The notes under the pieces are model-generated. The model was not told the origin of the DNA, ran no database searches, and saw nothing but the letters and a program-made list of their open reading frames with translations. The translations under genes were made by a program, and so were the position numbers. 64,000 nt of DNA from Fagopyrum homotropicum (lineage: Eukaryota; Streptophyta; Magnoliopsida; Caryophyllales; Polygonaceae): the NCBI GenBank assembly GCA_033239125.1, contig BSWB01000006.1, forward strand, positions 35,704,001-35,768,000, written 5' to 3'. Positions 22,901 through 35,182 of this stretch are shown piece by piece (position 1 is the first letter of the stretch; each line of letters opens with the position of its first letter).

Positions 22901-25011
22901 ATATTAAAGCAGAAGTCTCTATTGCCACGTGTCGTCCCCACGATTAGCCTCAGCACAGCGAAATTTTATTGCCACGTGTCGCCCTTAGAATTAACGCCAA
23001 TCTAAAAAAAATATTAAAAAAAGTTGTTAGTTAAATTTGTTTTCATTTATATTATAAAAAATAGAAATTGATATTATCCCCCAATTTTGTTTTTATAAGA
23101 AAAGTTCTTTAACAAATTTTGTTTTTAAGAGAAAATTTAGAATCGGTAGATAATGTTTGAAGTTTTCATTTAAGCCTACTTTTTTTATATTCAGCTTTTT
23201 TAATTTATTTATAGCGGTTCAGTTTAGATTTACAATTTTTTTTTTAAAAAAATAGAACCTTATCCCTTGATTTTCTACCGATCCAATAATGCATATCTTT
23301 CATTTTGAAAATTTTGTTAACATTTTGAAATATGTATCATCTTAAAAAATTTTGAAATTTTGAAATTTTTTTAATTTATTTATATTGGTTCGGTAATTAT
23401 TATCTAAAAAATCTTGAAAATGAAACCTGCCGTACACATTTAAAAATTTTGTTTTGTTACCTATTTCAATGGAAATTTACAAATTATTACTAATTTTTAG
23501 CAATATATTTTGTATTTTGAATTTTATTAAAATTGTTTGATTCCATTTTTACATAAAGAACCTTACTTTACTAAATAAACAATTTTTTTAAAAAAAAAGT
23601 AATGTTAATAAACATTAGAAAGGTATTTTTTTTAAAAAAAAGAACCTTATCCTGTAATTTTCGTATTTTGTATTTTGAAAGTTTTTGATCTCATCCAAAT
23701 AATTTATAAATTTAACCATTTGATATTATCTATTATTATATTTTTAAAAAAACAAATTTAAAATTTCGTATGTAAAATCAAGATCTTTTTCGTAAATAAA
23801 TTGTTTCAAAAACCGTAAACCCAAATCAAGTCATTTGTAGATTACTGTCAATGTTGTTAGATTTGTTGATTGTTATTATCCTCACATTATAAATAATTAT
23901 ATATTTTTTTGGTAAAAATCTGGCCTACTTAAATCAACAAGGGAATAAATTTTCAAAAACTATCCCAAAATATATATTTTTAGGTTATTTAGGTTATTTT
24001 TTGAATAAAAAAGGCAAATCATTTAATCGAAATGTAATTTAAATATACATTTAAAATTTAAAATTTTTATTTTATCAAATTTTTTAATCGTCTGAAAATT
24101 TCAAAATCATAGTTTTAAAAATTCAAATTTGAACAACATTCTTCATCCTTTCTAAATTTTTTATTCTGCAATTTGTTACGCTAATTAATTTATTTTAAAT
24201 TTTTTTGTGGATTATTTTCTAAACTAATTTTAAAAATTTTAATTTTAAAAAACCGATTTGAAACAGAAAATCTTTTTAGAAAAAAATCAGCTTAGTTCAT
24301 CCAAATACGGGATTCTGAAACTTCTCCTCCTATAATAAATTGTCAACCTCGATGGCCTATATAAAGGGATATTATACCTCATCCAAATGAGTCAACCCTT
24401 TCTCCTCCTCCTCCTTACTTTCATGCATCAATAGTAATTTTGCTCATCGTGCTATTATTCGTTTCAATCCTTACACTATACTAATCTAATATATTTGTGT
24501 TTTGTTTATTGTGTTTGGTAAACAGATTATCAACAACGATTTTATTATTTGTAAATTTTCTTAGCCACACCCTGATTATAAGAGATATGAAGCAAGCCAA
24601 CTTGATCGGAGAGATCTATAATTGATGGAGAGTGTGAGGAGATAGAAATAACATTGCGGTGGTTATGAGGTAAATGATCATCATTGGCGGCATCGGAGAG
24701 AAAGGTCCGATGATTTTGACTGAGATAATTTATGATCATCCTTGGACGATGGTTGTCATCTTCTCCGATTCTCTTTATTTTTTTCACTTGACATAATTTA
24801 TGATCAAATTTAGTTTTTATTTTTATTTTTGTATTTTTATAATTTCCAATTAGTCTTAAATTTTGAGTATTGTTATTTCTAATTGCTTTTATAAACGAAA
24901 TATTTATAAGTAAAACTTATTATAGTAAATGAATAATTATCTATTTAAAGATCGGCCATGAAAATGACACATTTAAGCAAAATAAATCAGAAGATAATAA
25001 ATACAAAATTG

Positions 25012-25012
<1 letters not shown>

Positions 25013-25049
<37 letters not shown>
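25013..25049. repeat. (TA)n microsatellite
   Basis: About 18 uninterrupted TA units inside the Helitron. Confidence 0.95.
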
Positions 25050-25052
<3 letters not shown>

Positions 25053-26288
25053 TTGGATTTGTCAACTAATAAAAAAAATCCTTTAACCGTTAATAAATAT
25101 GAAAAAAAAGTTTGAATTAAACAAAACATAAATATCAACAAATATTTGTTGAGATTTAAATCAAAATTCGAATACATTTTAAAATTGTTGAATTGATTTA
25201 CAAAATATTATTTATTATCCATGCATATATCGTTAAGAAGATATATCACAAGATAATCACTTCCATTTGTTAGCAATATATATATACCATATATTCACAA
25301 GATTTTTTTTTCTTAAAATTTGGATCAGGTAACACTTTTGTAATGTACAATATATATGAAATATATAAATATTTTTTGAATTAACAAACATAATTGTCAT
25401 TTTTTGAGATTTATAATCAGCAATGTAAATTAAAATTAAAATATATTTAATATCGATAAATTAATATGACAAATATTATTCATTATTCGTACTTAAGCCG
25501 TTAAGAAGATAAATAAAAATATCACTACATTTGTTAGCAAAATATACATACGATGTATACAAAAACGGTTTTTACGATCAGTTAACTAATAAATATAAAA
25601 ACTATAATTCAAATCTACTTAAATGGTATTCATGCATAAATTAACCATTAAGGAAATAAATCACAAGATCTTCTTCCTTAACCGTCAATAAATATGAAAA
25701 TTATTTTTTCAATTAAAATCTACTTAAACATGGTAAATTAATCAAAAAAATAATATTCAGTATCCGTGCATAAATTAATTGTTAAGGAAATAAATCTCAC
25801 AACATAATCATTACCATTTATTTTTGTTAAAACTAAAACTTGAACCATAAGACAAATAAATTAATTAGAATTGAAATTTTGCCATGATCCTTCTACTTCT
25901 TCAATTCCTTTAATAATTGAACATTTTGTTTATCTGAAAATAATATCATCCACATTTTTTTTCTTCAATTCCTTCGCAAAATGAAACCTGTCTATGTCGA
26001 TAAAAATATATGAGAATATTAATTAATTAAAAATAAAATTTAAAGTGACATAATTAACTTTACTATGAAAACGTTGATTTGCTTAAATTTTTTCGAAAAA
26101 ACCTACATAACAAAACTTTAATTATTGTATAACTTAACTTTCATTGACTTTTTAAGAGATACGTTTGTAAATACACATGAATATCATATTTGATTAAATA
26201 TACATCATATAAAAAAGACTAATTGAATAAGAAATAAACTAAAAGTATATTTTAACAAATCCCGTGCAAGGCACGGGTAATACACTAG

Positions 26289-27830
26289 TTTTTGATATTA
26301 TTTTTAAGAAAAATAAAAAGAAACTAGATCATAATAAGTATACCAAAATTTTAATAAATGATATTATTTTTGTTTAAAAAACTAACAATCTTATCTTCAA
26401 CGTTGCTAATATCTATATATTTTTTTTGATCTTATCTAATCATATATAATCGTTTTTTAAACATGTTTCTTATCAAATATTTATATACTTCATTAAAACA
26501 GACGAAACTAATGATGACGTGACACTGTCACGTTTTTTATCGAATTAAATTTTTTACTAAATTATAGAGTATAAATTAAGCCAATAATTTATTTTACTAA
26601 ATTTAAAAAAAATTAAAAATTAACTATCGATTCAACTTATCATAAGCAGCTGTAGATCACGAGGTTGTTACGGTTTCAAATTGGATCGAAACAAAATTTA
26701 CTTAGCTTAAAATAAAAATTCGTTACAAATATAACAACATAGATCACGATATTTTTTAAAATTATTTAATAGAGAAAGCAACCCTAGATCATCACCGTCA
26801 TTCTCGGGTTCAAATGGAATTAGGAATTTGTTAATTTGGTAGTATTAATTAAGTTGTAACTAACTATCTAATCAATTTAAATTAAAAATTATTTAATCGA
26901 ATAGCAGACGTAGATCACGATTATTTTTAAAAATAAATTAAATCGAAATAATATCTGATTATTAGTTTAAAAAACGTGGATTGATTTTGTTCTCAAATAT
27001 CTTTAGATTTTTTTAAAAAAATGAATCGTTTTATTTTATAGGAAAAATTGGATGTTTGTTTTTCGAATAAATTTTTTTACTGAAACGAGTTTACTAAAAA
27101 TTGATTCGTTTTTTTAAACTAAAAAATGGATGGTTTTTAGTACTAATATGATGCTTAAAATTTTGTAAAAAGAAATCAAAAGTTTCGTCTTTATTTTCAA
27201 ATAGCTTTCTTTGATCACCACTAACCCTCACATAATGTGATTTACTTATTGTTATGGATATTTTATATTAGGCCCATTCAGTAAGTTCGATTTGATCATT
27301 TTTATAGTTATATGATATTCATATAGCGCTATTTGAAAATAGCTTTTTTACTGAAAAGAGCTTTCTTTATTTTCAAATAGCTTTCTTCCGGCCTCCTTAT
27401 TTTGATATTTGTATCACATTGTTGTCGATCCTTTCTTCCACCTAGAACAAATGAAAAACCTCTTTGTGAGGACTTTACCGTAATGCTCTCATCCATTTAT
27501 TTTGACATTGGACTATAATTTTGTTACGCCGACTTTGCTTGTCTACACATCCTTCGTTTTACAAATTTATTGCACTTTTTAAACTTGATCCGGATATGTA
27601 CTCTCGATGGTGTTCTTCAAATCCAGGCATATGCACATTTGAGAGGGATTCGGTTGGAAGCTGTAGACGAAATAATATTGCTCTCTGTTGTTGAACTTGA
27701 TTTAGGACCCTAGCTTGACTCACTTTTTGGTATTTGAGTCATCACCTCTATTCTTTCAAGACTCCCAAACTAACTCCCTCCTTTCCATGTCCACTTATTT
27801 AGATTTTCCAAAGGAAATCTATTCGTCTTG
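26289..27830. other. AT-rich flank between Helitron and element B, no gene seen
   Basis: Very A/T-rich up to about 27150, then more balanced sequence. The word 'ttattttcaaatagctttctt' occurs near 27190 and near 27367 in direct orientation, and 'ctatttgaaaatag' lies between as an inverted copy, so a short hairpin-forming repeat is present. The last 400 bp (to 27830) flank element B and continue after 62328. No reliable reading frame was found. Confidence 0.4.
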
Positions 27831-29580
27831 TGATAACATGTATTATAGTCTATATTTTGGGATTGGTTTGGACGTTTTATCTTCATAAATCTGCATGTAT
27901 GGATGTATATTCTTTGATTATATGGTTGTTTTGTCTACCTTTGCGGGAATCGAGGTCTACACCTAGTTTCGTTGTAATTGTAGGGAAAATGGAACGTTTT
28001 GGACCGAATGGAGCTAAGGAAGCAAATGGGTCATTGGAGCTACATTCTGAAGCATTGATGAGATATAAGAAGATCTCAGGAAGCATGAAAATGATTTAGA
28101 AGATTGATTTTGGACCAAATTAGAGAGTTTCACTCTCAGTTGAGACTCGCCTCGGTCAACTACAGTATCACCTCGACCGAGGTGATCTTCAGGAGCGTCT
28201 GGACCGAGGCGAAGTGATGACCGGACACGAGATCTTTATTTTTGGCTGAGATCTTCTATTTTTGAAAAGTGAATATCACATATTTTTGGATAGATTTCTG
28301 GAAGGAAGAATATCTTTTGGCTGATAGATTTTAGAAGCAAGGAAGATATGAAGATATTTTACGGAAGGATTTTATCTTTTTAAGATATTTTATCTTTGGA
28401 AGATAATTCTCCTATATATATGGGCTGATTTTTTGGGATTCATCCATCTTCGGATCACCAATTTTCTTAAGAGTGTTGAAGGAAGTTTTGAAGAAAGTTT
28501 TGAAGGTTGAAGATCAAGGAAGGAAGGAATCTAGTTTGAAGTTGACTTTGAAGGAATTTTGTAAGATTTTCTTAGTTTGGTTTGATTGTCTTTTCTTATT
28601 TGTGATTGAGGAACGCTGATTGTTTGTTTGACTGTTTGGTTGAGTTATTGAGACCTTTGTGTTAAGGTTTTCTTGTTTGAATATTGATTCCTTTTTCATA
28701 CATTTGATTATTGTTAGCGTGATGATTGCTGGCTAAGTTCTTTATGCGATTCTAGGGTAATTGGCTGCAAGTTGTGGGAAAGACGATGATAGAATAATCC
28801 TTTATCCCAGTGGACCCTGAAAGCTCGAGCCTTTACCTTAACCGACGAACACCTCGGTCAGTCATAGAACATCTCGACCGAGATGGTACATAAACTGAGC
28901 GAGGCGAGCCCTTTCCTGATCCTTATCTGAGTTGAGGTTTCAGTTTGTCAAATCCTATCCTTGTTATACCTTTCCTGGTTCAACGCAAGCCTAGGATGAG
29001 ACTTACCCGGTGATTCCTTTGTTTGTTTACCCAAGATCATGAGTGTAGGTAATAAAGGTTTATCCTTTATTGGGGTTTGAGTGTACCTTCATCCCATCTT
29101 TGAGAGTTAGCTTAAGACTTACCCGGTAAAGGTTGATTCTATCTCCTTGGGTGGTGTGTTGGTTTGAGATTATAGTTCCTTTCCTTAGTACCTTGAGACT
29201 TACCCAGTGAGAGGATCTCTGGTTTGGAATAGTGAGTAGTGAGACTTACCCGGTGATCTATTCCCACCTTAGAAACACATTCCCTTTGCAAACCTCAACT
29301 TTGTCCACGTTATCTTTTGAGATCTTGAGTCGGAACCACAACTGGATACTTTAATCTCTAGAATCCGCATTCCCTATACCTAATTGTTACATCATCTTCG
29401 ATAGCTTTGCTTTGTTGCGTGTTTGTTATTGACAACCTGAATTACCGATCTTTGTTTCACCATAGTCTGTGTGTTCGACCCTGGAATTCTTGCTTTTATT
29501 ACAATCGACTGCGGGTTCGCTAATTTACAATTATTCTTGGTATAAATATTAAATCTTGCACACACCTTTTGGAGCGAACA
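27831..29580 (+). repeat. 5' LTR of element B
   Basis: 1750 bp. It carries four copies of the GAGACTTACCCGGTRA motif (starts 28998, 29114, 29195, 29241) and the inverted word CACCTCG-AC-CGAGGTG (28169-28184). Relative to the 3' LTR it has an extra 176 bp (28047-28222) that the 3' copy lost, and it lacks about 9 bp of the U5 hairpin near 29505. Confidence 0.92.
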
Positions 29581-29586
29581 AGTTTT

Positions 29587-29604
29587 TGGCGCCGTTGTTG
29601 GGGG
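29587..29604 (+). other. Primer binding site of element B (tRNA-Asp type)
   Basis: tggcgccgttgttggggg, seven bases after the LTR end. It differs slightly from the A2 site (tggcgccgttgccgggga), which I match to the 3' end of plant tRNA-Asp. Confidence 0.75.
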
Positions 29605-29708
29605 CTTGGTCAAGACCAAGTTCGGTTTCGGTTGTCTTTCGAGGCTATTGCCCTTGTTTCTATTAACCACTTTACTTGAGTGATTTCGCAGGATCTTTCC
29701 TTAGGTTT

Positions 29709-30841
29709 ATGCGAAGAACTCGTGCAGGAAAGGAAATCGTTCCTTACGATCTTGAACCAGAAAAGACCTACAAACGAAGATTGAAAGAAATTAAGATGGC
29801 CGATCAAGACAATCGCGATCTTGAAGCCGAGTTGAAGGAGGCATTGGAACAACTGCGCCTCAGTAAAGAGGAACTACCGCGAGAAAGAGACGAGATTTGC
29901 GCAAGAACTGAAGGAATTGAAGCTGATATGGCCGCTCTAAGGGCTCTGTTTCTACCTCGACCGATCCTAGATGCTCGACCGAGGCAAGACCAGTCCTAGT
30001 TGCCCCGGCCGAGATACACCCACCACCTCGGATTCTAGTCCAAGATGTTCCTTTTACTGGAGTTCCAGGAACCCTAGGTCAGAGGATGGACCCCAATCAA
30101 CAAGTCAGGTGTCCAGGAGTCAACATAGGATATCCAACTAAGCATGATTATGAACTTAGACCTCAAGTTCTAACCATGATTTGACAATGTTAATTTGGAG
30201 GTTTGGAGAGAGAGTCTCCGCATCTACACTTGTAAAATTATGAGATTCTGATGGAGACTTTGAGACCATCAAGAGTGGAGAACAACAATTACAAGTTGAG
30301 GCCTTTCTACTTCTCTTTGAAAGACAAGGCGCTTGCTTGGTGTCAATCTCTTTCGGCTGGAAAAATCAACACTTGGGAAGAGATGACGACGAAATTTCTT
30401 ACTAAATTCTTTCCCCCTTAAAAAACCGCTGAATTGAGGGGCAATATCAATGTTTTTATTATGAAGGACAAAGAGAGTTTGTCCAAGTCATGGGAGAGAT
30501 TCAAGGATCTCTTGCTAGATTACCCACATCATGAGATTCCAAAGATTGAGTTGCTGGAAATATATTTCAAGGGTTTGGATGGAGATACTCAATTCAAGCT
30601 TCAATTACTTTCCCCCGCCATTTTCATGGATATGCCGATAGATGAAGCTTGTGATTTCATTGAAAATCAAGCTTTACACATGGAGAAGTACTCCCATCAA
30701 AGAGTTGAAGATGTAGCAAGAAGAGTTAGCTTCCAATACACATCATCAAATGGAGCTCAACTCACCTCGCTTAGCAATGAAGTGAAAGCATTGAAGAAGC
30801 TTTTAGTCGCTCAAATGAAGAAGGAGCAAGATGGTGGATAC
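29709..30841 (+). pseudogene. gag N-terminal and core region of element B
   Basis: Starts MRRTRAGKEIVPYDLEPEKT, matching the A2 gag start, followed by a Glu/Lys/Leu-rich coiled-coil-like stretch. A stop near 29998 and others near 30181 break the frame. From about 30236 the retrotransposon gag domain is readable (ALAWCQSL, WEEMTTKF, then WERFKDLLLDYPHHEIP, then FIENQALHMEKY). The frame is then cut at 30841 by solo LTR C. The inverted word CTCGACCGAG occurs in this coding part too, near 29970-29982. Confidence 0.85.
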
Positions 30842-31973
30842 TGTTAGCATGAAATATTGAGATATTCTAGGCACTTATTTTGGTTGTTTTTCCTTATTAT
30901 TGTGTACATGGATGAAGTTAAGAAGCAATTGTTAGCTTGTTACTCTATTTTGTCGATATGGATGTCTACACTAGCTTTGTGTTGATTGTAGGTGAAAAGG
31001 AGCTAAATAGGAGCTATTGAGAGAGAAAAGAGAGAAATCGATCATATTCGAGGATTTGGAACACATCAAGGAAGCTAAGGAGGGATCTAGGATGAAGAAT
31101 GTCACGACACAAAGGAAACCACAAGTATTCTACACTTCCACGCCCTGAATTACGGCCGTAGAAGAGTCCACGCTCTAAACCACGACCGTAGATCTTGGCA
31201 TCATGAGCCTGGAGCATTCCAGTAAGTTACACGGCCTAAAGTACGGTCGTGGAAGTCACAAGAGACCGTAACCCTTTTCCACGCCCTAAACCACGGTCGT
31301 GGAAACCCTTGAGACCGTGATTTAGGCGATCTTTTGACATGCCTTTATTTGCCACGTTATTTACGTATTGGGCAGGGCCGATTATTCTCTCCCATCTTAT
31401 AAAAAGGTCGGAAAAGAGAGTTTTGGGGATGCGCGCTTAATCTCGCAACATTTGCGTTTGATCCCGTGGAGACGTCGACGGCCGCCGACGGCAGCTGACC
31501 TTGCTTGGAGCATTCTTACCTAGGGTTGATTGAAGATCACCGAGGGGTTAGCCTCCTTTTTAGGATTTGATATTGAAGACAGATTGACAACCTGTTCTTC
31601 ATACCTACCTTAGATTCTTGTGAGGTTTTGTGTTATATATTCTGAATCCATTAAACATTGCTTCGCCGTACATTGCTTTACCTTAGCATACCTTTGCAAC
31701 TCTTGACTCTGTCCTTAGTTCTTTAGTATATCTTGAATCGATTGCCACAATTAGATACCTGGATCTTTAGGGTTGCTGTTTTCCCAATATTTGCAAAGCT
31801 TTACCTTTTATTTGCTCGATAACTTGAGACTGGGTTTTGTTTCACCAAATCCCTGTGATCGATACTCTAGAATATTTGCTAATCTACGTCGATCCGTACA
31901 CTGCGGGTTCACTTGCTTTTATTCTAGTTTTATAAATTTAAGACTTGATTGCACGCACGTTTTAGGGCGAACA
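30842..31973 (+). mobile_element. Solo LTR C inserted in gag of element B
   Basis: 1132 bp, tgttagcatg to gggcgaaca, flanked by the perfect duplication gatac (30837-30841 and 31974-31978). Gag sequence resumes exactly after it, so it is a clean solo LTR left by LTR-LTR recombination. It has a U5 hairpin (31894-31906) and A-type words (tacggccgta, ccacggtcgtgg) and is therefore related to the Athila-like A elements, not to B. Confidence 0.93.
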
Positions 31974-32661
31974 GATACCAAGGAAGAAACAACTATCAAG
32001 GGCCGCAGAACAACAATTACAACAACAACAAAAACTGCAACAACAACAATTGAAGATCCAATCAACAAAATTCCGGTAACCCTTATTCTCATGCTGAAAA
32101 TGCTCTTAATGCCCCCTCTTCTTCTTCTACTCTATTGATAAGCCAGGAGCCTACATCAAGTTCGTCCCAACCACCAAAGAAATTAGATGTTGTGCTGGAG
32201 GCAATATTGATCTAGCTCAACGCTATGGAGACATCGATGAATTCATTTTCGAAGACACAAAAGCCTTAGAGCAATAATTTTTCAACAAGGCGAATGAAGC
32301 GCCAAGAGATCCTGGGAAGCTCCCAGCAAGGACAGAGAGCAACCCAAAGGGACAAATCATGGCTATTACAACACACAGTAGATTGAAGACTGCAGATCCA
32401 GTACCTCGGTCGAGCCCCGACCATATGAGGAACAACTCGGACCAAGATCAGACGAGGAACACCTCAGTCGAGGTGCCAACCGAGATGGAGCCCCAGAAAG
32501 CGAAAGAAAAATATGAAGTTTATGTTCCACCTCCTGCTTATAAACCACCACTCTCGTTCCCTCAGTCAAAGGCGCGTACACATCTAGACAAGTACTTTGG
32601 TAAGTTTCTTGACGTTATGAATAAGCTACATATTAACATCCCTTTCATTGATGCGTTCTAG
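31974..32661 (+). pseudogene. gag C-terminal region of element B
   Basis: After solo LTR C the frame resumes with YQGRNNYQGPQNNNYNNN, an Asn/Gln-rich tract as in Athila gag C-termini, then broken frames to an open piece (32359-32661) with VYVPPPAYKPPLSFPQ and DKYFGKFLDVMNKLHINIP, the stretch that precedes the protease in this lineage. I see no CCHC zinc knuckle in the pieces I could read. Confidence 0.75.
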
Positions 32662-32663
32662 GG

Positions 32664-33485
32664 ATGTCCGCCTATGAGAAGTTTCTGAAAAAAATCTTAT
32701 CGAGGAAGAGGAAACTGGAAGACTTTAGAGAAGTAAGGATGGCATCTAGATCTTCGGAACTCATTCAAATCATGAAGGAGAAGATGCCACCTAAATTGAG
32801 AGATCCCGGTTCGTTTTACATTCCCATTCAAGTTGGGGATGTAACTTATGATGCATTATGTGATCTAGGAGCCAGCGTGAGCATCATTCCGCTGGAGCTT
32901 TGTGAGAAAGTCGGACTTGGAGAGCCCAAGCCCGTGAATATGACGTTATACATGGAGGATCGCTCCATTACCCATTCCGTCGGTATTTTGGATGACGTCC
33001 CCATCAAGTTAGGTAATTTCTACATACCTATAGACTTTGTTGTGCTTGATATTCCCGCAGATTATCCCATCCCTATCATTCTCGGGAGACCATTTCTAGC
33101 AACTTTGGGCTGCAACGTGGATTGTAAGAACGCCAAGTTGAAATTCAACATTGGTGGCGATCATGTGGAGTTTGCATTGCTGGTTGCGATGAAAGAAGAG
33201 CCGCTGGACGATGACATCTTCAACATCTATGATGAAGAAGATTTGCGAGAATTGGTGAGCTCTATCCTTATTAAAGATTCTCTTGAAAAAGTTCTAAATT
33301 TTAGTTTAATGGAGGAAGATATATATGTCTCTTGTGATGCAGATGTGCGAAGCTTGAAGGTATTGGAAGCAGATCCAGGAGCTAGATTTGATAAACTTAT
33401 TCAGGAGAAGAAAAGCACGTTAGCTTTCGGTTCTAGTTCCCGAATCTCGACCGAGGCACTTTCTGGACCAAGCGAGGTGTTCTAA
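32664..33485 (+). pseudogene. Aspartic protease region of element B
   Basis: 273-codon open frame, part of the gag-pol polyprotein. YDALCDLGASVSIIPLELC carries the retropepsin active-site Asp in the Athila-style D-L-G-A form; IPIILGRPFLATLG is the second half of the fold. Then comes the acidic linker (DDDIFNIYDEEDLRELVSSI) that in A2 follows directly on truncated gag. The protease piece itself looks intact. The frame ends at 33485 inside a linker with the B-type word CTCGACCGAG (33446-33455). RT and RNase H, which should follow, are missing. Confidence 0.85.
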
Positions 33486-33539
33486 TCTGAAGAACATCTC
33501 GGTCACCCACCTCGGGCCCCGACCGAGACAATAGGCGAG

Positions 33540-34915
33540 ATGTTGTCAACTGAGGACGATAAACTTTCTGATTCATTTTCTGAGGGTCACTTACAGTTGG
33601 TGGAGCACTGGCTTCGCCAAGTTTCTGATGGTAAAGACCCTTGGTATGCTGATATCGTCAATTACCTTGTTTGTCAAGAAGTACCGCCCGGATTGACGTA
33701 CGCTAAAAGGAAGAAGTTCTTCAAGGATGTTCACCATTACTATTAGAATGAACCTCTACTGTTCAAGAGAGGTCTGGATGGGATGCTACGACGATGCATT
33801 CCGGAAGATGAAGCTACTAGTGTCATACGGTATTGCCACTCACTTCCTTGTGGAGGACATACTAGTGCTCACAAAACGTGCACTAAGGTATTACGTTCTG
33901 GTTTCTTTTGACCTACATTATTTAAGGATGTGCAAGTGTTTGTTGTCTCTTGTGATGCATGCCAAAGAACATGGAACTTGTCTAGAAGGAACGAGATGCC
34001 ACTCAATAATATTCAAGAGGTGGAGATTTTTGATGTATTGGGAGTTGATTTTATGGGACCTTTCCCATCATCCGCGGGGAATCTTTATATCCTCTTAGCT
34101 GTTGATTACGTTTCTAGGTGGGTAGAAGCCATTGCCTACCCCACAAATGACGCCATGGTGGTTGTGAAGTTCTTCAATAGGACTATCTTTCCACGTTTTG
34201 GGACACCGCGCATCATCATCAGCGATGAAGGGACACATTTCATCAACCGGAAGTTCAAGGCACTTTTATCGAAGTATGGGGTAACCCACAAGGTAACAAT
34301 CCCTTATCACCCTCAAACTAGTGGGTAGGTTGAGATCTCGAATAGAGAAATCAAGACAATTTTGGAGAAGACCGTTTCAAGGACGAGGAAGGATTGGTCC
34401 ATGAAGTTGGATGATGCTCTTTGGGCCTATAGGACCGCATTCAAGACTCCCATTGGTACCACCCCTTACAATTTGATATATGGTAAGTCTTGTCATCTAC
34501 CCGTTGAGTTGGAGCACAAGGCATATTGGGCAATCAAATGGTTGAATTTCGACATGAAGGAAGCCGGAAAGAAGAGACTTTTAGACATTAATGAGCTGGA
34601 GGAGTTGCGCTTAAACGCCTATGAGAATGCCAAGATCTACAAGAAAAGAACAAAGAGATGGCATGACAAGCATATCATTCCCAAGGAGCTCAAATAAGGA
34701 GATCTTGTTCTACTCTTCAACTCCCGTCTCCGCCTCTTTCCAGGTAAGTTGAAATCTAGATGGACAGGACCTTACGTTGTGAAAACTGTTTTCCCCTATG
34801 GTGCTGTTTAAATATGGGGCGAAACTAGCGGAAGTTTTAAGGTCAACGGTCATAGGCTGAAGAAGTACCGACCGGAAGTCCCGGCTGAGGAGATTGCACC
34901 ATTATACCTTGTTTG
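33540..34915 (+). pseudogene. Integrase region of element B, RT-RNase H deleted upstream
   Basis: Aligns with A2 pol from the pre-integrase segment (DPWYADIVNYLVC) to its end. HHCC: CHSLPCGGH ... CDACQR. Core: GVDFMGPFPSS (first Asp), IIISDEGTHF (second Asp), VEISNREIK (Glu). Stops or lesions lie at about 33745, 33910, 34328, 34695 and 34809, mostly where TGG or CAG/CAA is expected from A2. The C-terminus reads KVNGHRLKKYRPEVP and stops near 34915. Without RT the element cannot be autonomous. Confidence 0.88.
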
Positions 34916-35182
34916 ATGATGACGTACGGTCCAACTAGCAACCTTAAACCAAGCGCTTCTTGGGAGGCAACCCAAGATATTGCTTTCTTTTCCCTTTTCT
35001 AGCTTAGTTTTAGATAGTTTACTTTGTTTTGTTTTTGCGTCCTCCTAGACAGGAACCAGGTACTCTCTAAGGAAGGATTAGAGCTTAGGAGCTACACTGG
35101 AAGGACTGAAGTTCGAGAAATTGAGAAGACGGAGTTTGACTGAGAAACATATCGGGTGTAGTCACAAGACCTCGACCGAGAT
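34916..35182 (+). other. Post-pol segment of element B with conserved hairpin
   Basis: Contains CTTGGG-AGGCAA-CCCAAG (34959-34976), a perfect 6-bp stem about 45 bases after the pol stop; A2 has the same loop at the equivalent place. The rest has no frame. It is cut at 35182 by solo LTR T3; 'ctcgaccgag' stands right at the target site (35171-35180). Confidence 0.75.

Larger units (their letters stand above)
22262..26288 (+). mobile_element. Non-autonomous Helitron with multiplied 5' ends
   Basis: The 5' end is TC at 22262 (tcttatatctattaaagcag) after a host A. The 3' end is a perfect hairpin CCCGTGC-AAG-GCACGGG (26261-26277), then 11 bases ending in CTAG (26285-26288), then a host T: the canonical Helitron layout. 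Two more 5'-like starts sit inside, near 22594 and 22893, the latter followed by 'ctattgccacgtgtcg'. The element may therefore be two nested or truncated copies ending in one shared 3' terminus; the shortest complete version is 22893-26288 (3396 bp). There is no Rep or helicase frame, so it depends on a helper. The stretch 24340-24790 is less AT-rich and may be captured gene sequence. Confidence 0.82.

Noticed and set aside
24545..24787. 80-codon minus-strand frame in the Helitron as a captured gene
   Set aside because: No recognised motif; kept only as a remark that this stretch is less AT-rich.
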